Source of the DNA: Candidatus Nanopelagicales bacterium
GTDB lineage: Bacteria; Actinomycetota; Actinomycetes; S36-B12; UBA5976
Reading direction: 5' to 3'
Assembly: GCA_016463095.1 (NCBI GenBank)
Contig: JAEMSA010000003.1
Span: 25,496-66,036 of the forward strand
DNA length: 40,541 nucleotides
The position numbers and the translations under genes were made by a program. Below, piece by piece: positions 1 through 8,296 of the stretch; the first letter of the stretch is position 1, and every line of letters begins with the position of its first letter. The notes under the pieces were generated by a model, which saw only the letters and a program-made list of their open reading frames with translations, did no database searches and was not told the origin of the DNA.

Positions 1-226
1 CTATTTCTAACCAATATAAATGGATCAACCAAAAAACAAATGAATAGAAAAATGCGAAAAGCATATAATCAAACAATCCTCGCTTGTGAACTGCAGCCCA
101 CCAAATAGCAATTGCAATCGGTACGAGAAACCAAACGTTTGTGGGTGCATAACTTCTAGCAACCCAGAGACCAGGGAAAGCACAGAGTAAAATCTTGGTT
201 TGCATTTGCATCTTATTCATCAACAT
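1..226 (-). CDS. lnt: Apolipoprotein N-acyltransferase, N-terminal part (partial at window edge)
   Basis: The minus strand carries an open frame running off the left edge of the window. Its product begins with a hydrophobic helix (KILLCAFPGLW), continues through VWFLVPIAIAIWW, a basic turn HKRGLFDY, and a third hydrophobic stretch ending FWLIHLYWLEI. This order (AFPG helix, second helix, R/G turn, HLYW) is what the N-terminus of Lnt looks like. Lnt is the membrane enzyme that adds the third acyl chain to lipoproteins. Only about 75 residues are visible and the catalytic nitrilase domain lies outside, so the identification rests on the membrane part alone. In-frame ATGs occur at 226, 244, 292 and 310 with no clear ribosome binding site; 226 is a conservative choice. 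The gene is divergent from the exonuclease gene. Confidence 0.55.
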   Translation of the reverse strand, partial: MLMNKMQMQTKILLCAFPGLWVARSYAPTNVWFLVPIAIAIWWAAVHKRGLFDYMLFAFFYSFVFWLIHLYWLEI

Positions 227-343
227 AATTCTATATGCGAACATATTCCTGAGGACACTTGTTGCTGTAGATTGGTTCAAATGGGGACGCATTTCAAGTG
301 CTAGACCCATATTGGTGCTCAAATAAGAAACGGTGATGACGCA

Positions 344-1243
344 GTGTCACATAAATTCAACACATTAGCCGTTGATTTATCATCTTTGGCTTATCGTTCA
401 TACTTCGGTTTACCTGACTCGATTAAAAGTACTGATGGCAAACCCGTGAATGCAATAAAAGGTTATCTTGACGCTTTGAATAGATTTATCAAGATGTATG
501 AACCTAAAAACATAATCCACGCAACTGATGAGGATTGGAGACCACAATGGCGTGTTGATTTGTTGCCAGAATACAAAGCTCATCGGGTTGAGGATGAAAC
601 TAAAGAGATTGTGCCTGACGATCTTGATTTTCAACTGAATCTTTTACCAGAAATATTAGCAGATATGGGTATGAATGTTATTGGAATTGAGAAAGCTGAA
701 GCTGATGATGTATTAGCTACCATCAGTTTCAGTTATGAAAGCGTTGTAGTAATTACTGGAGATCGAGATCTCTTACAATTAATAAATGATAATCGTGGAA
801 TATCTGTGCACATGCTCGGCAAAGAGGGTGGTCTTCTTTTTAACGAGCAAAACGTAAAGGATAAATATGGTGTCGATTCGCAACAATATATAGATTTCTC
901 TGTTTTGCGAGGAGATGCATCAGATGGTTTACCTGGAGTTAAAGGAATCGGTGAAAAAACATCCGCCAAACTTATCCAGTCCTTACATTCACTGGAGAAT
1001 ATCATTCAGGAATCAAATAACAAGAATTCTTTTATGTCAGAGAAGATTAGGAATTCCATTCTTGACTCAATTGATTACATTACAAAAGCGAAAAATGTTG
1101 TTAAATTGAAAACAGATTTAAATTTGAATAAACCAGGTCGCTTCCAACCCATGGCGATAAAAGATATCCGAGCTAAATATGAGAACATCAAAATTGGTAA
1201 CCAAATTGACACTTTTTATGAATTATCTAAAACACTTTCTTGA
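344..1243 (+). CDS. 5'-3' exonuclease (FEN/PolI-N type, stand-alone)
   Basis: This 299-residue protein is the 5' nuclease domain of DNA polymerase I without a polymerase. Such proteins remove flaps or RNA primers and act in replication and repair. The N-terminal strand NTLAVDLSSLAYRS carries the first metal-binding aspartate. EAEADDVLATI and VVITGDRDLLQL carry the central acidic cluster. GDASDGLPGVKGIGEKTSAKL is the helix-three-turn-helix that grips duplex DNA. The length is normal for the family. The start is a GTG without a good Shine-Dalgarno sequence. Its 3' end overlaps the helicase gene on the opposite strand by 28 bases. A homologous exonuclease gene lies near helY in Mycobacterium tuberculosis (Rv2090, from memory), which supports an ancestral gene order. 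Confidence 0.9.
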   Translation: MSHKFNTLAVDLSSLAYRSYFGLPDSIKSTDGKPVNAIKGYLDALNRFIKMYEPKNIIHATDEDWRPQWRVDLLPEYKAHRVEDETKEIVPDDLDFQLNLLPEILADMGMNVIGIEKAEADDVLATISFSYESVVVITGDRDLLQLINDNRGISVHMLGKEGGLLFNEQNVKDKYGVDSQQYIDFSVLRGDASDGLPGVKGIGEKTSAKLIQSLHSLENIIQESNNKNSFMSEKIRNSILDSIDYITKAKNVVKLKTDLNLNKPGRFQPMAIKDIRAKYENIKIGNQIDTFYELSKTLS

Positions 1244-3915
1244 TCTTCGAAGACTGTTGGTTCATAAGCGACCACTCCCCTATTGATTCTATGAACCGAT
1301 TCTCGGGCAATTTGTGAGATCGGATCAATTTTTAGTTTCGCAATTTGTCTAAGCAGATCAGTTACCTGTTTAGCGACTCGAACAAAATCTCCTGGTGCTA
1401 AATCCGAGTTTTTAAGTACTTTTTGCAAACTTTCACCTTGAGCCCATTTTCTTACTTGTTCTGCCACTCCAAAATGAGGTAATCGTACATATTCCAATTT
1501 ATATTTCATTTCAAGATTGATCAATTGATTAGCCAGAATAGTGATGTCTTTGGCTCTTTCGCGCACTTTTTGACTCAAGTTACCTGGTATTTCATATTCG
1601 TCTCTTCTGGGTTGATAAATAAAACTGCTGAGAACTGAAGGCATTTCTTCTACAGTGAGATTATCTAGCAGACCATGAACTATCGTTTCTGCCGTCAATA
1701 AATCTTGGTCTGAATGTATTTCTCTTAGGATGTTGGCTTGTCTATTCAGAATTACTTTGTCTTCCCCTATATCGATGTAATTGATTTCCTTAAGTAATTT
1801 CAGTACCTCGTCACATTTGTTGCTCAAAGTCATCATGGAGTTATTGAAATTGAATTCTAGGGCATCCACAGATCTAACTAATTTCTCTTTCCTTTCAGCC
1901 CAACGTAAATGCTCATATAAGTCCTTACAAGAATGACAAGGATGCTTTCTTATGTTTGATCTGAGCTCTTCCACCGATAACCGACTTTCTGCTTCAGATT
2001 TTGATTTCTCTGGTTTTTGATAACCAAATGAACGAAGCACTGTAGCGATTTGCTTCCTTGCTTCTCGCTTTGAGAAATCTGTGGTTCGATTAATTACTAA
2101 TTCTGAAATTATTCCAGCTATTGGATCAATCTCGTTAAGATGAAATTTCTTACCATCACCATTTTCCAGCACTATCCAATAGGATTCTTGACCTTTTCTT
2201 TCCCGGATGATTTTTGTCACTAAGCCTGTTTGAAACTTGCCTGCAGTTTTAACGCGAATCACACTGCCCGCGCTCAATAGCTCAGATAGTTCGTAACGTC
2301 CCTGCCTTGATTGATCGCGTTTCGAAGATTTTTGATCTCTTTCTAACCGAGTGATTTGTAAAACCTGATCAAAATAACTCTTAAAATCTCCCTTATCGCA
2401 ATTTATTTTTTGGGTGTAACCCTCTATAGCTTTTCGTTCTTCCACAATTCTTGATTTCATTTTTGAATTAGTTTTCTCTTGCGAGAATTGAGCAAATGAT
2501 TTATTTAGTAGAACTTTTGTGGCAGTTATATTGCGATGCTCTAATAGATTGAGCAACATGTTGTATCGAGGTGTAAAAGTTGATAAGAGTTCAAAGGTTC
2601 TAGATGAAACAAGATTCAATAAAAATCTTGGCTCTGAATCTGGATGAAAAGCTATTACTGCTGTTCCTGAGGTATCAATGCCTCTTCTGCCTGCTCGCCC
2701 TGTTAGCTGGGTGAATTCTGCAGGGGTTAAGTATTCATGACTATCCCCATTCCATTTATCCATTCGCTCCAGAACAACCGATTTTGCCGGCATATTCACA
2801 CCAACAGCCAAAGTTTCTGTTGCAAAAACGACTTTCATTAGTCCCTTTTGGAAAAGTAGTTCTGTTATTTCTTTCAACTGCGGAATCAAACCAGCATGAT
2901 GTGACCCAAATCCGCGAGTGGCACAATCTATCCAATCATCAATCTTTAGCGTGGCCCAATCAGTTGTGGCAATATCATCGAAACGATTCCTTATCAATTG
3001 CTCAATTTCAGAACGCTCTTCAGGAGAAGTTAATCTTGTATTGCCTTTTTGCAATATCTGTACAGCTTGTTCACATCCTTTGCGACTGAAAATAAAATAT
3101 ATTGAAGGCAATAATTTATATTTCGCTAAAAGATCGACAAGTTGGCTTTTATCTGGGACCTCTGATTTACTGTGTGATTTTGTGAAATTTCGCTTATACA
3201 GATTGGAAACTTTTGAATTTAGTTTTGTAGTATCCTCAATAGAAATGAGTGGAATTAACTCAGATGAGGTAGCGATAACTTGAGTTAAGGGAACAGGTCG
3301 CTTCTCCTCAATAACGAATGTGCAACTGCCTCTAACCTGCCTTAACCAGTCACCAAAATCCTCAACATTACTTACAGTGGCAGATAGGGCCACAATTTTT
3401 ACTGATTGATGCAAAAGTATTAGGATCTCTTCCCACACAACGCCCCTTTCCTTATCAGCAAGGAAGTGCACTTCATCCATTACTACCACACCGAGTTCAT
3501 GTAATTTTTCCGGATTCTGATAGATCATGTTTCTCAAAACTTCAGTTGTCATGACCACAATTTCTGCATCACCATTTATCGAGTTATCTCCAGTTAAAAG
3601 ACCAACTCGATCAACACCAAACCGTTGCACAAGTTCCAGAAATTTCTGATTCGATAATGCTTTAATTGGTGTGGTGTAAAAACATCTTTGTTTAATATGT
3701 GTGGTGGCAAAGAGAGCAAATTCACCAACAATTGTTTTTCCTGATCCGGTGGGTGCAGCAACTAAGACCGAATTTCCTTTAATAAAGGATTCAATGGCCG
3801 TTTCTTGAAATGTGTCAATATCAAAAGGTATTGTGGCTAGATAATCACTAACAATTATTCGATCTTCTTTGCCTAGACTCTTATACTTATTGAGCTTCTC
3901 TGAATAGGTAGTCAT
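1216..3915 (-). CDS. helY: SKI2-like DEVH-box RNA/DNA helicase (HelY family)
   Basis: The product is an 899-residue superfamily 2 helicase. It has Walker A (APTGSGKT, about residue 55), the TTPIKALSNQK motif Ia, the DEVHFLAD Walker B box, SAT motif III (LSATVSN) and motif VI TGRAGRRG, followed by a long SKI2/Mtr4-type C-terminal region. The family unwinds structured RNA or DNA; the actinobacterial role is not well defined. The ATG at 3915 overlaps the TGA of the upstream lipid kinase gene as TGATG, suggesting translational coupling. A TTG nine bases upstream, encoding MSLM before the same frame, is a less likely start. It is the last gene of the pupylation-pafBC operon, and its 3' end overlaps the convergent exonuclease gene. 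Confidence 0.9.
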   Translation of the reverse strand: MTTYSEKLNKYKSLGKEDRIIVSDYLATIPFDIDTFQETAIESFIKGNSVLVAAPTGSGKTIVGEFALFATTHIKQRCFYTTPIKALSNQKFLELVQRFGVDRVGLLTGDNSINGDAEIVVMTTEVLRNMIYQNPEKLHELGVVVMDEVHFLADKERGVVWEEILILLHQSVKIVALSATVSNVEDFGDWLRQVRGSCTFVIEEKRPVPLTQVIATSSELIPLISIEDTTKLNSKVSNLYKRNFTKSHSKSEVPDKSQLVDLLAKYKLLPSIYFIFSRKGCEQAVQILQKGNTRLTSPEERSEIEQLIRNRFDDIATTDWATLKIDDWIDCATRGFGSHHAGLIPQLKEITELLFQKGLMKVVFATETLAVGVNMPAKSVVLERMDKWNGDSHEYLTPAEFTQLTGRAGRRGIDTSGTAVIAFHPDSEPRFLLNLVSSRTFELLSTFTPRYNMLLNLLEHRNITATKVLLNKSFAQFSQEKTNSKMKSRIVEERKAIEGYTQKINCDKGDFKSYFDQVLQITRLERDQKSSKRDQSRQGRYELSELLSAGSVIRVKTAGKFQTGLVTKIIRERKGQESYWIVLENGDGKKFHLNEIDPIAGIISELVINRTTDFSKREARKQIATVLRSFGYQKPEKSKSEAESRLSVEELRSNIRKHPCHSCKDLYEHLRWAERKEKLVRSVDALEFNFNNSMMTLSNKCDEVLKLLKEINYIDIGEDKVILNRQANILREIHSDQDLLTAETIVHGLLDNLTVEEMPSVLSSFIYQPRRDEYEIPGNLSQKVRERAKDITILANQLINLEMKYKLEYVRLPHFGVAEQVRKWAQGESLQKVLKNSDLAPGDFVRVAKQVTDLLRQIAKLKIDPISQIARESVHRINRGVVAYEPTVFEDQESVLDNS

Positions 3916-4790
3916 CAACGACAATCCAAAACTTTTAAGGATTTAGGTAAAATCTTGGCTGAAAAATTACCTTCAGTTATAGAGTCACCATCGGCTTGAG
4001 CCTTAATTGGTCTATCCACGCTTTGTACAGCTAAATTTTGAATAGGAAACTGTCTGAACTCAGGTCGGGAGTAATGCTTCCCAGCCAAAAGCAAGATAAA
4101 GAGATATATTAATTTAATTTTATTAACACGATTAACGAGAATAAGAAATAGATTTTCAGCGTATACATTTGCTTTATTACTGATCATCATTCCTCCACCG
4201 AAACTGGGAGAATTGGCTAATATGGCCAGTGAGTAGGAACCTGTTTCATCAATATTGTTGCTTTCGATCTTAACCGTTTCGTATGATCTACCTAGTAAAG
4301 CAATAAAAGTTCCAATTGTGTATTTAAGTCCCCCTATAAATCTCGGTAGCATCGAAGCGATTCTGTTGACTTTCGCCTCAAAGGCAAAACAGGTGATAGT
4401 TAAACTGTGGTGTAAGCCATTACCTATTTCTATCGTGTTGATGTTAACTGTGTTGAATCGATTGATGTTTTTATGTATGTCGTCAATATCACATTTCATT
4501 TGCAAGTGATTGGCAAAATCATTTCCTGACCCGATTGGGATGACCAATAAAGGGGTTTCATTGTTGATCAAGAAGTGAGAAACCCGTGAAACCGTACCAT
4601 CTCCCCCGCATACGATTATTAAGTCAAATCCAGAATGAATTTGGTGACTAACCAAATCAATTTCTTGATCAGTTTGTGCTTCAAAATCCACTAAATTGTG
4701 AATCGTTTGCAAAGAACGACGAATATCAGTGATAACTTTCTTTTGAAATTTTCTTCCACTTGCTGGGTTAACAACAAAAGCTATCTTCAT
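3915..4790 (-). CDS. Diacylglycerol kinase family lipid kinase
   Basis: This 291-residue protein belongs to the DagK/YegS/BmrU lipid kinase family, which phosphorylates diacylglycerol or a related lipid at the membrane to recycle phosphatidic acid. The nucleotide loop CGGDGTVSRV lies near residue 63, and the second signature PIGSGNDFANHL near residue 85. Family members usually have GTGNDFAR here, so a serine replaces the threonine. The N-terminus KIAFVVNPASG is also typical, and the C-terminal QADGDS segment belongs to the family's beta-sandwich domain. The ATG overlaps the pafC stop as ATGA and its own stop overlaps the helY start, so it sits inside the operon. In Streptomyces a similar kinase lies beside this helicase (recalled, not checked), with tatA/tatC between it and pafC; those two are absent here. 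Confidence 0.85.
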   Translation of the reverse strand: MKIAFVVNPASGRKFQKKVITDIRRSLQTIHNLVDFEAQTDQEIDLVSHQIHSGFDLIIVCGGDGTVSRVSHFLINNETPLLVIPIGSGNDFANHLQMKCDIDDIHKNINRFNTVNINTIEIGNGLHHSLTITCFAFEAKVNRIASMLPRFIGGLKYTIGTFIALLGRSYETVKIESNNIDETGSYSLAILANSPSFGGGMMISNKANVYAENLFLILVNRVNKIKLIYLFILLLAGKHYSRPEFRQFPIQNLAVQSVDRPIKAQADGDSITEGNFSAKILPKSLKVLDCR

Positions 4791-5677
4791 TTCACCTTTT
4801 CAATTCGTGTATTAAGAATAGCCAAAAGGTTGCTTTTAATCTTTGTTTCACACTCAATTTGAGTGTCCAATCCAAGGCGAAGTATCAAATCAAGTAAGTA
4901 ATCTTCATCGTAAATGTCCATCTCAATAATCAATCTTTCATCGATTATTTGAGTCGTCAGTCCCAAATCAAGAATCCTGCTTAGATTCCAGGCAGGTGAG
5001 GATATTTTTACTCTCGATATGGCTCTTTGTTCTGACAAGGGCTGTTCAATAATAATTTTGTCAGACGAAGCTTCAACGGAGACTAAACGATCAAATCTAA
5101 AAGTTTTTCGACTACCATTCTCAATCGCTAAAGCATCAAAATACTCATTGCCTTCGATTGAGTAAATGGTCAAAGGTTTAACTCGTCTTTGTGTACTTGT
5201 CCCAAAATTACTATTGATATATTCAATCAAAACTTCTTTGTCACTAGATATGCTTTGGCTAATTACCTGTTTATTATGAATCACATTACTATCTTGCATT
5301 TTGGCAATATGTTTATTGTCAATCAATTCGACTAACTTATTTTCTACTACCTTTAAAGTTGATGAATTGCTTGATTGCTCGGAAATGAATTTCACTCCTA
5401 GTAAAAGCAACAATGCTTCAAAGCTATTCAATTTGAGTGATTTATCAAAACCTTGGCTATCTATGACAGAGATATTTTCCTCATCAAATTGAATATCGAC
5501 TAGTTCCCCACCGAATCGACCAGGCCCTACATAAGTTAACAAAGTTAAATCTTCGATTGCTTGATCTCTAGTTAAAGAAAATTCTTTGCAAAATGTGTCT
5601 AGTGAGACGTTGCGATTCTGAAATAACCAAGGCAACTCCAGAAGTAGTCTTGGAATTCGCTCGCCTAATATCTTCAT
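4787..5677 (-). CDS. pafC: WYL-domain transcriptional regulator PafC
   Basis: The 296-residue product has an N-terminal helix-turn-helix region (ERIPRLLLELPWLFQN, then FSLTRDQAIEDLTLL). A WYL domain follows in the middle (VLIEYINSN through FRFDRLVSVE), and a C-terminal WCX extension ends the protein. In mycobacteria PafB and PafC act together as the LexA/RecA-independent activator of the DNA damage response. The gene follows pafB with a four-base ATGA overlap, the usual pafBC arrangement, so the partner assignment is firm. In the WYL core the tripeptide reads YFD (NEYFDALAIEN), a common variant. What follows is a lipid kinase gene overlapped by four bases rather than tatA. Confidence 0.88.
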   Translation of the reverse strand: MKILGERIPRLLLELPWLFQNRNVSLDTFCKEFSLTRDQAIEDLTLLTYVGPGRFGGELVDIQFDEENISVIDSQGFDKSLKLNSFEALLLLLGVKFISEQSSNSSTLKVVENKLVELIDNKHIAKMQDSNVIHNKQVISQSISSDKEVLIEYINSNFGTSTQRRVKPLTIYSIEGNEYFDALAIENGSRKTFRFDRLVSVEASSDKIIIEQPLSEQRAISRVKISSPAWNLSRILDLGLTTQIIDERLIIEMDIYDEDYLLDLILRLGLDTQIECETKIKSNLLAILNTRIEKVK

Positions 5678-6597
5678 TTTAAAACATTTCTGTAATCTAT
5701 AAGCTTTGAAATATACAATTTCTTCACTTCATCATGGTTTATATCAGTGATAATAGAACTCAAAAATAGTATGTTATTTACAAATGATTCTGAATCAAAA
5801 TAATCAAATGATATTTTATCTTCCCCTGCTACAAGTCCTCCTGTTATATGTGTCAGTAACCTAGAATCTTCAGTCGTGGTTACTTCGATTGATTTTTTCT
5901 CTTGTGGAGGGCTTGTAAGTGATTTGAGTAAATTGACTTCAATCTGGCTAGCTTGTGCCAGTCGTATCTGTCCATAAATACGATTTATTTGATAATTCTT
6001 TATCAATTGAGCTGCTATATCAATCGCTTCGATGTACCAATATTTTTCTAATCGGTAAAGTCTTTTCGCTATCACTTTACGATTACGGGGTTTCGAATCA
6101 TCCAATGCTACATATTGGAATTCTAGGGCAGATTTACTTTGTAAAGATTGCAATATGATTCGATAATTTAACATATTTAAATCGTTGATAGTTTCGCTGT
6201 CACTGTCAGATATCTCAGAAGTGACATTTCCAGTTTTGATTGAGGCTATTTTAGCTAGATTTTCAAATTCTGTATTTTTCCAAATTGCTGACGCCAAATT
6301 CAGCATGATTCTTTCATCACGTGACCAATCAATCACTTTTGTTATGAATATATTCTGATCGATGCGATAACCTAACTCGTCTTCGAAAAGTGTGTCCATT
6401 GATAAAGTTTCGATTTTTATACCTGTTGATCGAAGTTCATCTTTATCTCTTTCGAACATTCGTTCAAATGATGAATCGCTTTCGCAATTCTCGTAGCCAC
6501 TCACCTTTTGGCGTATATCATTCCTACTTATTGGGCGCTTGGTATTCAATAAGACAAAAAATAAGTTTAATAATCTTTCGGCTTTTGATATTGCCAC
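5674..6597 (-). CDS. pafB: WYL-domain transcriptional regulator PafB
   Basis: The 307-residue product starts with a winged helix region (KAERLLNLFFVLLNTKRPIS, RNDIRQKV, FERDKDELRSTGI). A WYL domain follows (SALEFQYVALDD to YWYIEAIDIAAQ and YQINRIYGQIRL), then the WCX domain. It is the partner of PafC, and together they activate DNA repair genes in mycobacteria. The name refers to the genetic neighbourhood of pafA; the two proteins are not needed for pupylation itself. The start is a GTG directly after the pafA stop codon, so translation is probably coupled. Retention of pafBC in a packed genome with no visible proteasome genes fits a repair role independent of protein degradation. Confidence 0.88.
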   Translation of the reverse strand: MAISKAERLLNLFFVLLNTKRPISRNDIRQKVSGYENCESDSSFERMFERDKDELRSTGIKIETLSMDTLFEDELGYRIDQNIFITKVIDWSRDERIMLNLASAIWKNTEFENLAKIASIKTGNVTSEISDSDSETINDLNMLNYRIILQSLQSKSALEFQYVALDDSKPRNRKVIAKRLYRLEKYWYIEAIDIAAQLIKNYQINRIYGQIRLAQASQIEVNLLKSLTSPPQEKKSIEVTTTEDSRLLTHITGGLVAGEDKISFDYFDSESFVNNILFLSSIITDINHDEVKKLYISKLIDYRNVLK

Positions 6598-7965
6598 TTA
6601 TAAGGAATCAATCAATTTTGTTACCCTGTCATCAACAGCAAGAAAAGGATCTTTACAAGCAACTGTTCTTTGATTTTGGTCATTGATTTTTAAGTGAACC
6701 CAGTCGACAGAAAAATCTCGACCCTTTTCCTGAGCCTTTTTAATGAACTCACCTCTGAGCGCGGCCCTGGTGGACTGGGGTGGATTTTGCATGGAATCAT
6801 TAACTTCTTCTACAGATAATAATGTTTTTGCCAAACCTGAATTTTCCAGAATATAGAAAAGTCCCCTGTCTTTTCTTACGTTATGATACGAAATATCAAC
6901 CAGATGCATCCGAAAATCATTGCTACCAATTTTATGTTTGGCCTGGTATTGTGCGAAGAAATTTTTCTTAATAACCCAATCAATTTCTTTATCAACCGAT
7001 GAAAAATCATTATTTTCGATTGCATCTAAGACTCGACGCCACAAATCAAAGGCGTATTTATAAAGTGGTTGTGCCAAGATTTCATCCAGCTCTGGAAGTT
7101 TAGTAGCTAAATTATATATTTCATTTTGCAACTGCAGTGCTGTGATTTCTCTGCCTGACAGTAATCGGAATGTCTTGGTAAAACTTAAATCACTTGATAT
7201 ATCTCTAATGGCGCGAATAGGGTTTTCGATGGCATATTTATCTGAGATTAATCCAGCCTCAGCTATCTTTAACATGATTTCTGCTGTAGCTACTTTTAGA
7301 ACAGTGGTGCATTCACTCATATTGGAATCACCCACAATTACGTGGAGTCGTCGGTATTCCTCCGGATCAGCATGCGGTTCATCTCGCGTATTAATAATCG
7401 GACGTGAACGAGTGGTGGCACTTGAGACTGAATCCCACATATGTTCTGCTCTTTGACTTAAGTGAAAGCTTGATTCCTTTCCCGAACTGTCCCATTTACC
7501 TGCTCCTGAAAAAATTTGTCTCGTTATGAAAAATGGGATCATTGATTCAATAATTTGGTTAAAATCATGTTTGCGACTAACTGAGAAATTTTCGTGACAG
7601 CCATAACTGTTCCCAGCAGAATCGATATTGTTTTTAAATAGATGTATTTGACCTGACACACCTTCGGAGTTTAATCTTTTTTCTGCCTCAACTACTAAAT
7701 CCTCGACAATACGATCTCCGGCTTGATCTTGTCGGATCAAGTCAAACAAATTGTCACATTCAGCAGTGGCGTATTCAGGATGTGATCCAACATCTAAATA
7801 GAGTCTGCCGCCATTGGGCAAGAAAACATTTGAGGATCTACCCCAAGCAACCACTCGTCTGAATAAATATCGTGCTACTTCGTCGGGGGAAAGTCTTCTC
7901 TGTCCTTCGACAACGCAAGTTACGCCATACTCAGTTTCAAGACCCATGATTCTTTTGCTTAACAT
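6598..7965 (-). CDS. pafA: Pup--protein ligase PafA
   Basis: PafA joins the C-terminal glutamate of deamidated Pup to lysine side chains of target proteins using ATP. It belongs to the glutamine-synthetase-like carboxylate-amine ligases. The 455-residue product starts KRIMGLETEYGVTC, containing the metal-binding first strand, and has YLDVGSHPEYATAEC with the catalytic aspartate. INTRDEPHADPEEYRRLHVI and GDSNMSECTTVLKVATAEIML form the nucleotide pocket. The family's C-terminal domain is complete. The short N-terminus before RIMGLE distinguishes it from Dop, which carries an additional loop. In proteasome-bearing actinobacteria pafA lies beyond prcB/prcA; here it follows pup after only 128 bases. 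Confidence 0.95.
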   Translation of the reverse strand: MLSKRIMGLETEYGVTCVVEGQRRLSPDEVARYLFRRVVAWGRSSNVFLPNGGRLYLDVGSHPEYATAECDNLFDLIRQDQAGDRIVEDLVVEAEKRLNSEGVSGQIHLFKNNIDSAGNSYGCHENFSVSRKHDFNQIIESMIPFFITRQIFSGAGKWDSSGKESSFHLSQRAEHMWDSVSSATTRSRPIINTRDEPHADPEEYRRLHVIVGDSNMSECTTVLKVATAEIMLKIAEAGLISDKYAIENPIRAIRDISSDLSFTKTFRLLSGREITALQLQNEIYNLATKLPELDEILAQPLYKYAFDLWRRVLDAIENNDFSSVDKEIDWVIKKNFFAQYQAKHKIGSNDFRMHLVDISYHNVRKDRGLFYILENSGLAKTLLSVEEVNDSMQNPPQSTRAALRGEFIKKAQEKGRDFSVDWVHLKINDQNQRTVACKDPFLAVDDRVTKLIDSL

Positions 7966-8093
7966 TCAACACGCACAATTCTTATATAGCAATCTGAAAT
8001 AAGAGTCTTCATTTTTATACTCTAAATAAACAAGAAATTATCTAAAAAAGATTCCTTACAATTAGCGGTCAGTATGTTCTTATAAACAGACAT

Positions 8094-8273
8094 TTACTGT
8101 CCACCTTTTTGGATAAAACCTTTGACGAATTCTTCCGCGTTTTTCTCTAAAACTGCGTCGATCTCATCTAAGACAGAATCGATACCTTTTGTTGAGGACT
8201 TTGTGTAGGTAACGCCTAAATCACTTTTGTCGTTAGCTTTATCGTTATTTGGTTTATTTATGCGGTTAAACAT
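8094..8273 (-). CDS. pup: Prokaryotic ubiquitin-like protein Pup (59 aa)
   Basis: A 59-codon frame lies between dop and pafA. The product begins MFNRINKPNNDK and ends EEFVKGFIQKGGQ. The C-terminal half (DSVLDEIDAVLEKNAEEFV) matches the conserved Pup helix that binds the Mpa coiled coil and the Dop/PafA groove. The final Gly-Gly-Gln is the mark of Pup forms that must be deamidated by Dop before ligation, consistent with dop next door. The start is supported by a GGGG Shine-Dalgarno core six bases before the ATG. The protein is slightly shorter than the 64-residue mycobacterial Pup, and its N-terminal half is unusual in sequence, as expected for this disordered part. The stop is TAA. It is small enough to be missed by automatic gene calling. 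Confidence 0.95.
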   Translation of the reverse strand: MFNRINKPNNDKANDKSDLGVTYTKSSTKGIDSVLDEIDAVLEKNAEEFVKGFIQKGGQ

Positions 8274-8296
8274 TGGATTCCCCTTTGAACATCAGT

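Noticed and set aside
2784-3283. Two overlapping plus-strand frames (101 and 121 codons)
   Set aside because: Both lie opposite the conserved helicase core and overlap each other. They show no protein-like composition.
8002-8023. Inverted repeat AGAGT/ACTCT downstream of pup as a terminator
   Set aside because: The stem has five pairs with a 12-base loop and no T-run after it on the minus strand, so it is not a credible intrinsic terminator.
7966-8093. Hidden or decayed prcB/prcA remnant between pup and pafA
   Set aside because: The interval is 128 bases, AT-rich, and none of its frames resembles a proteasome subunit. It could hold a promoter: a TATATA hexamer occurs near the pafA start, but no matching -35 box was found.
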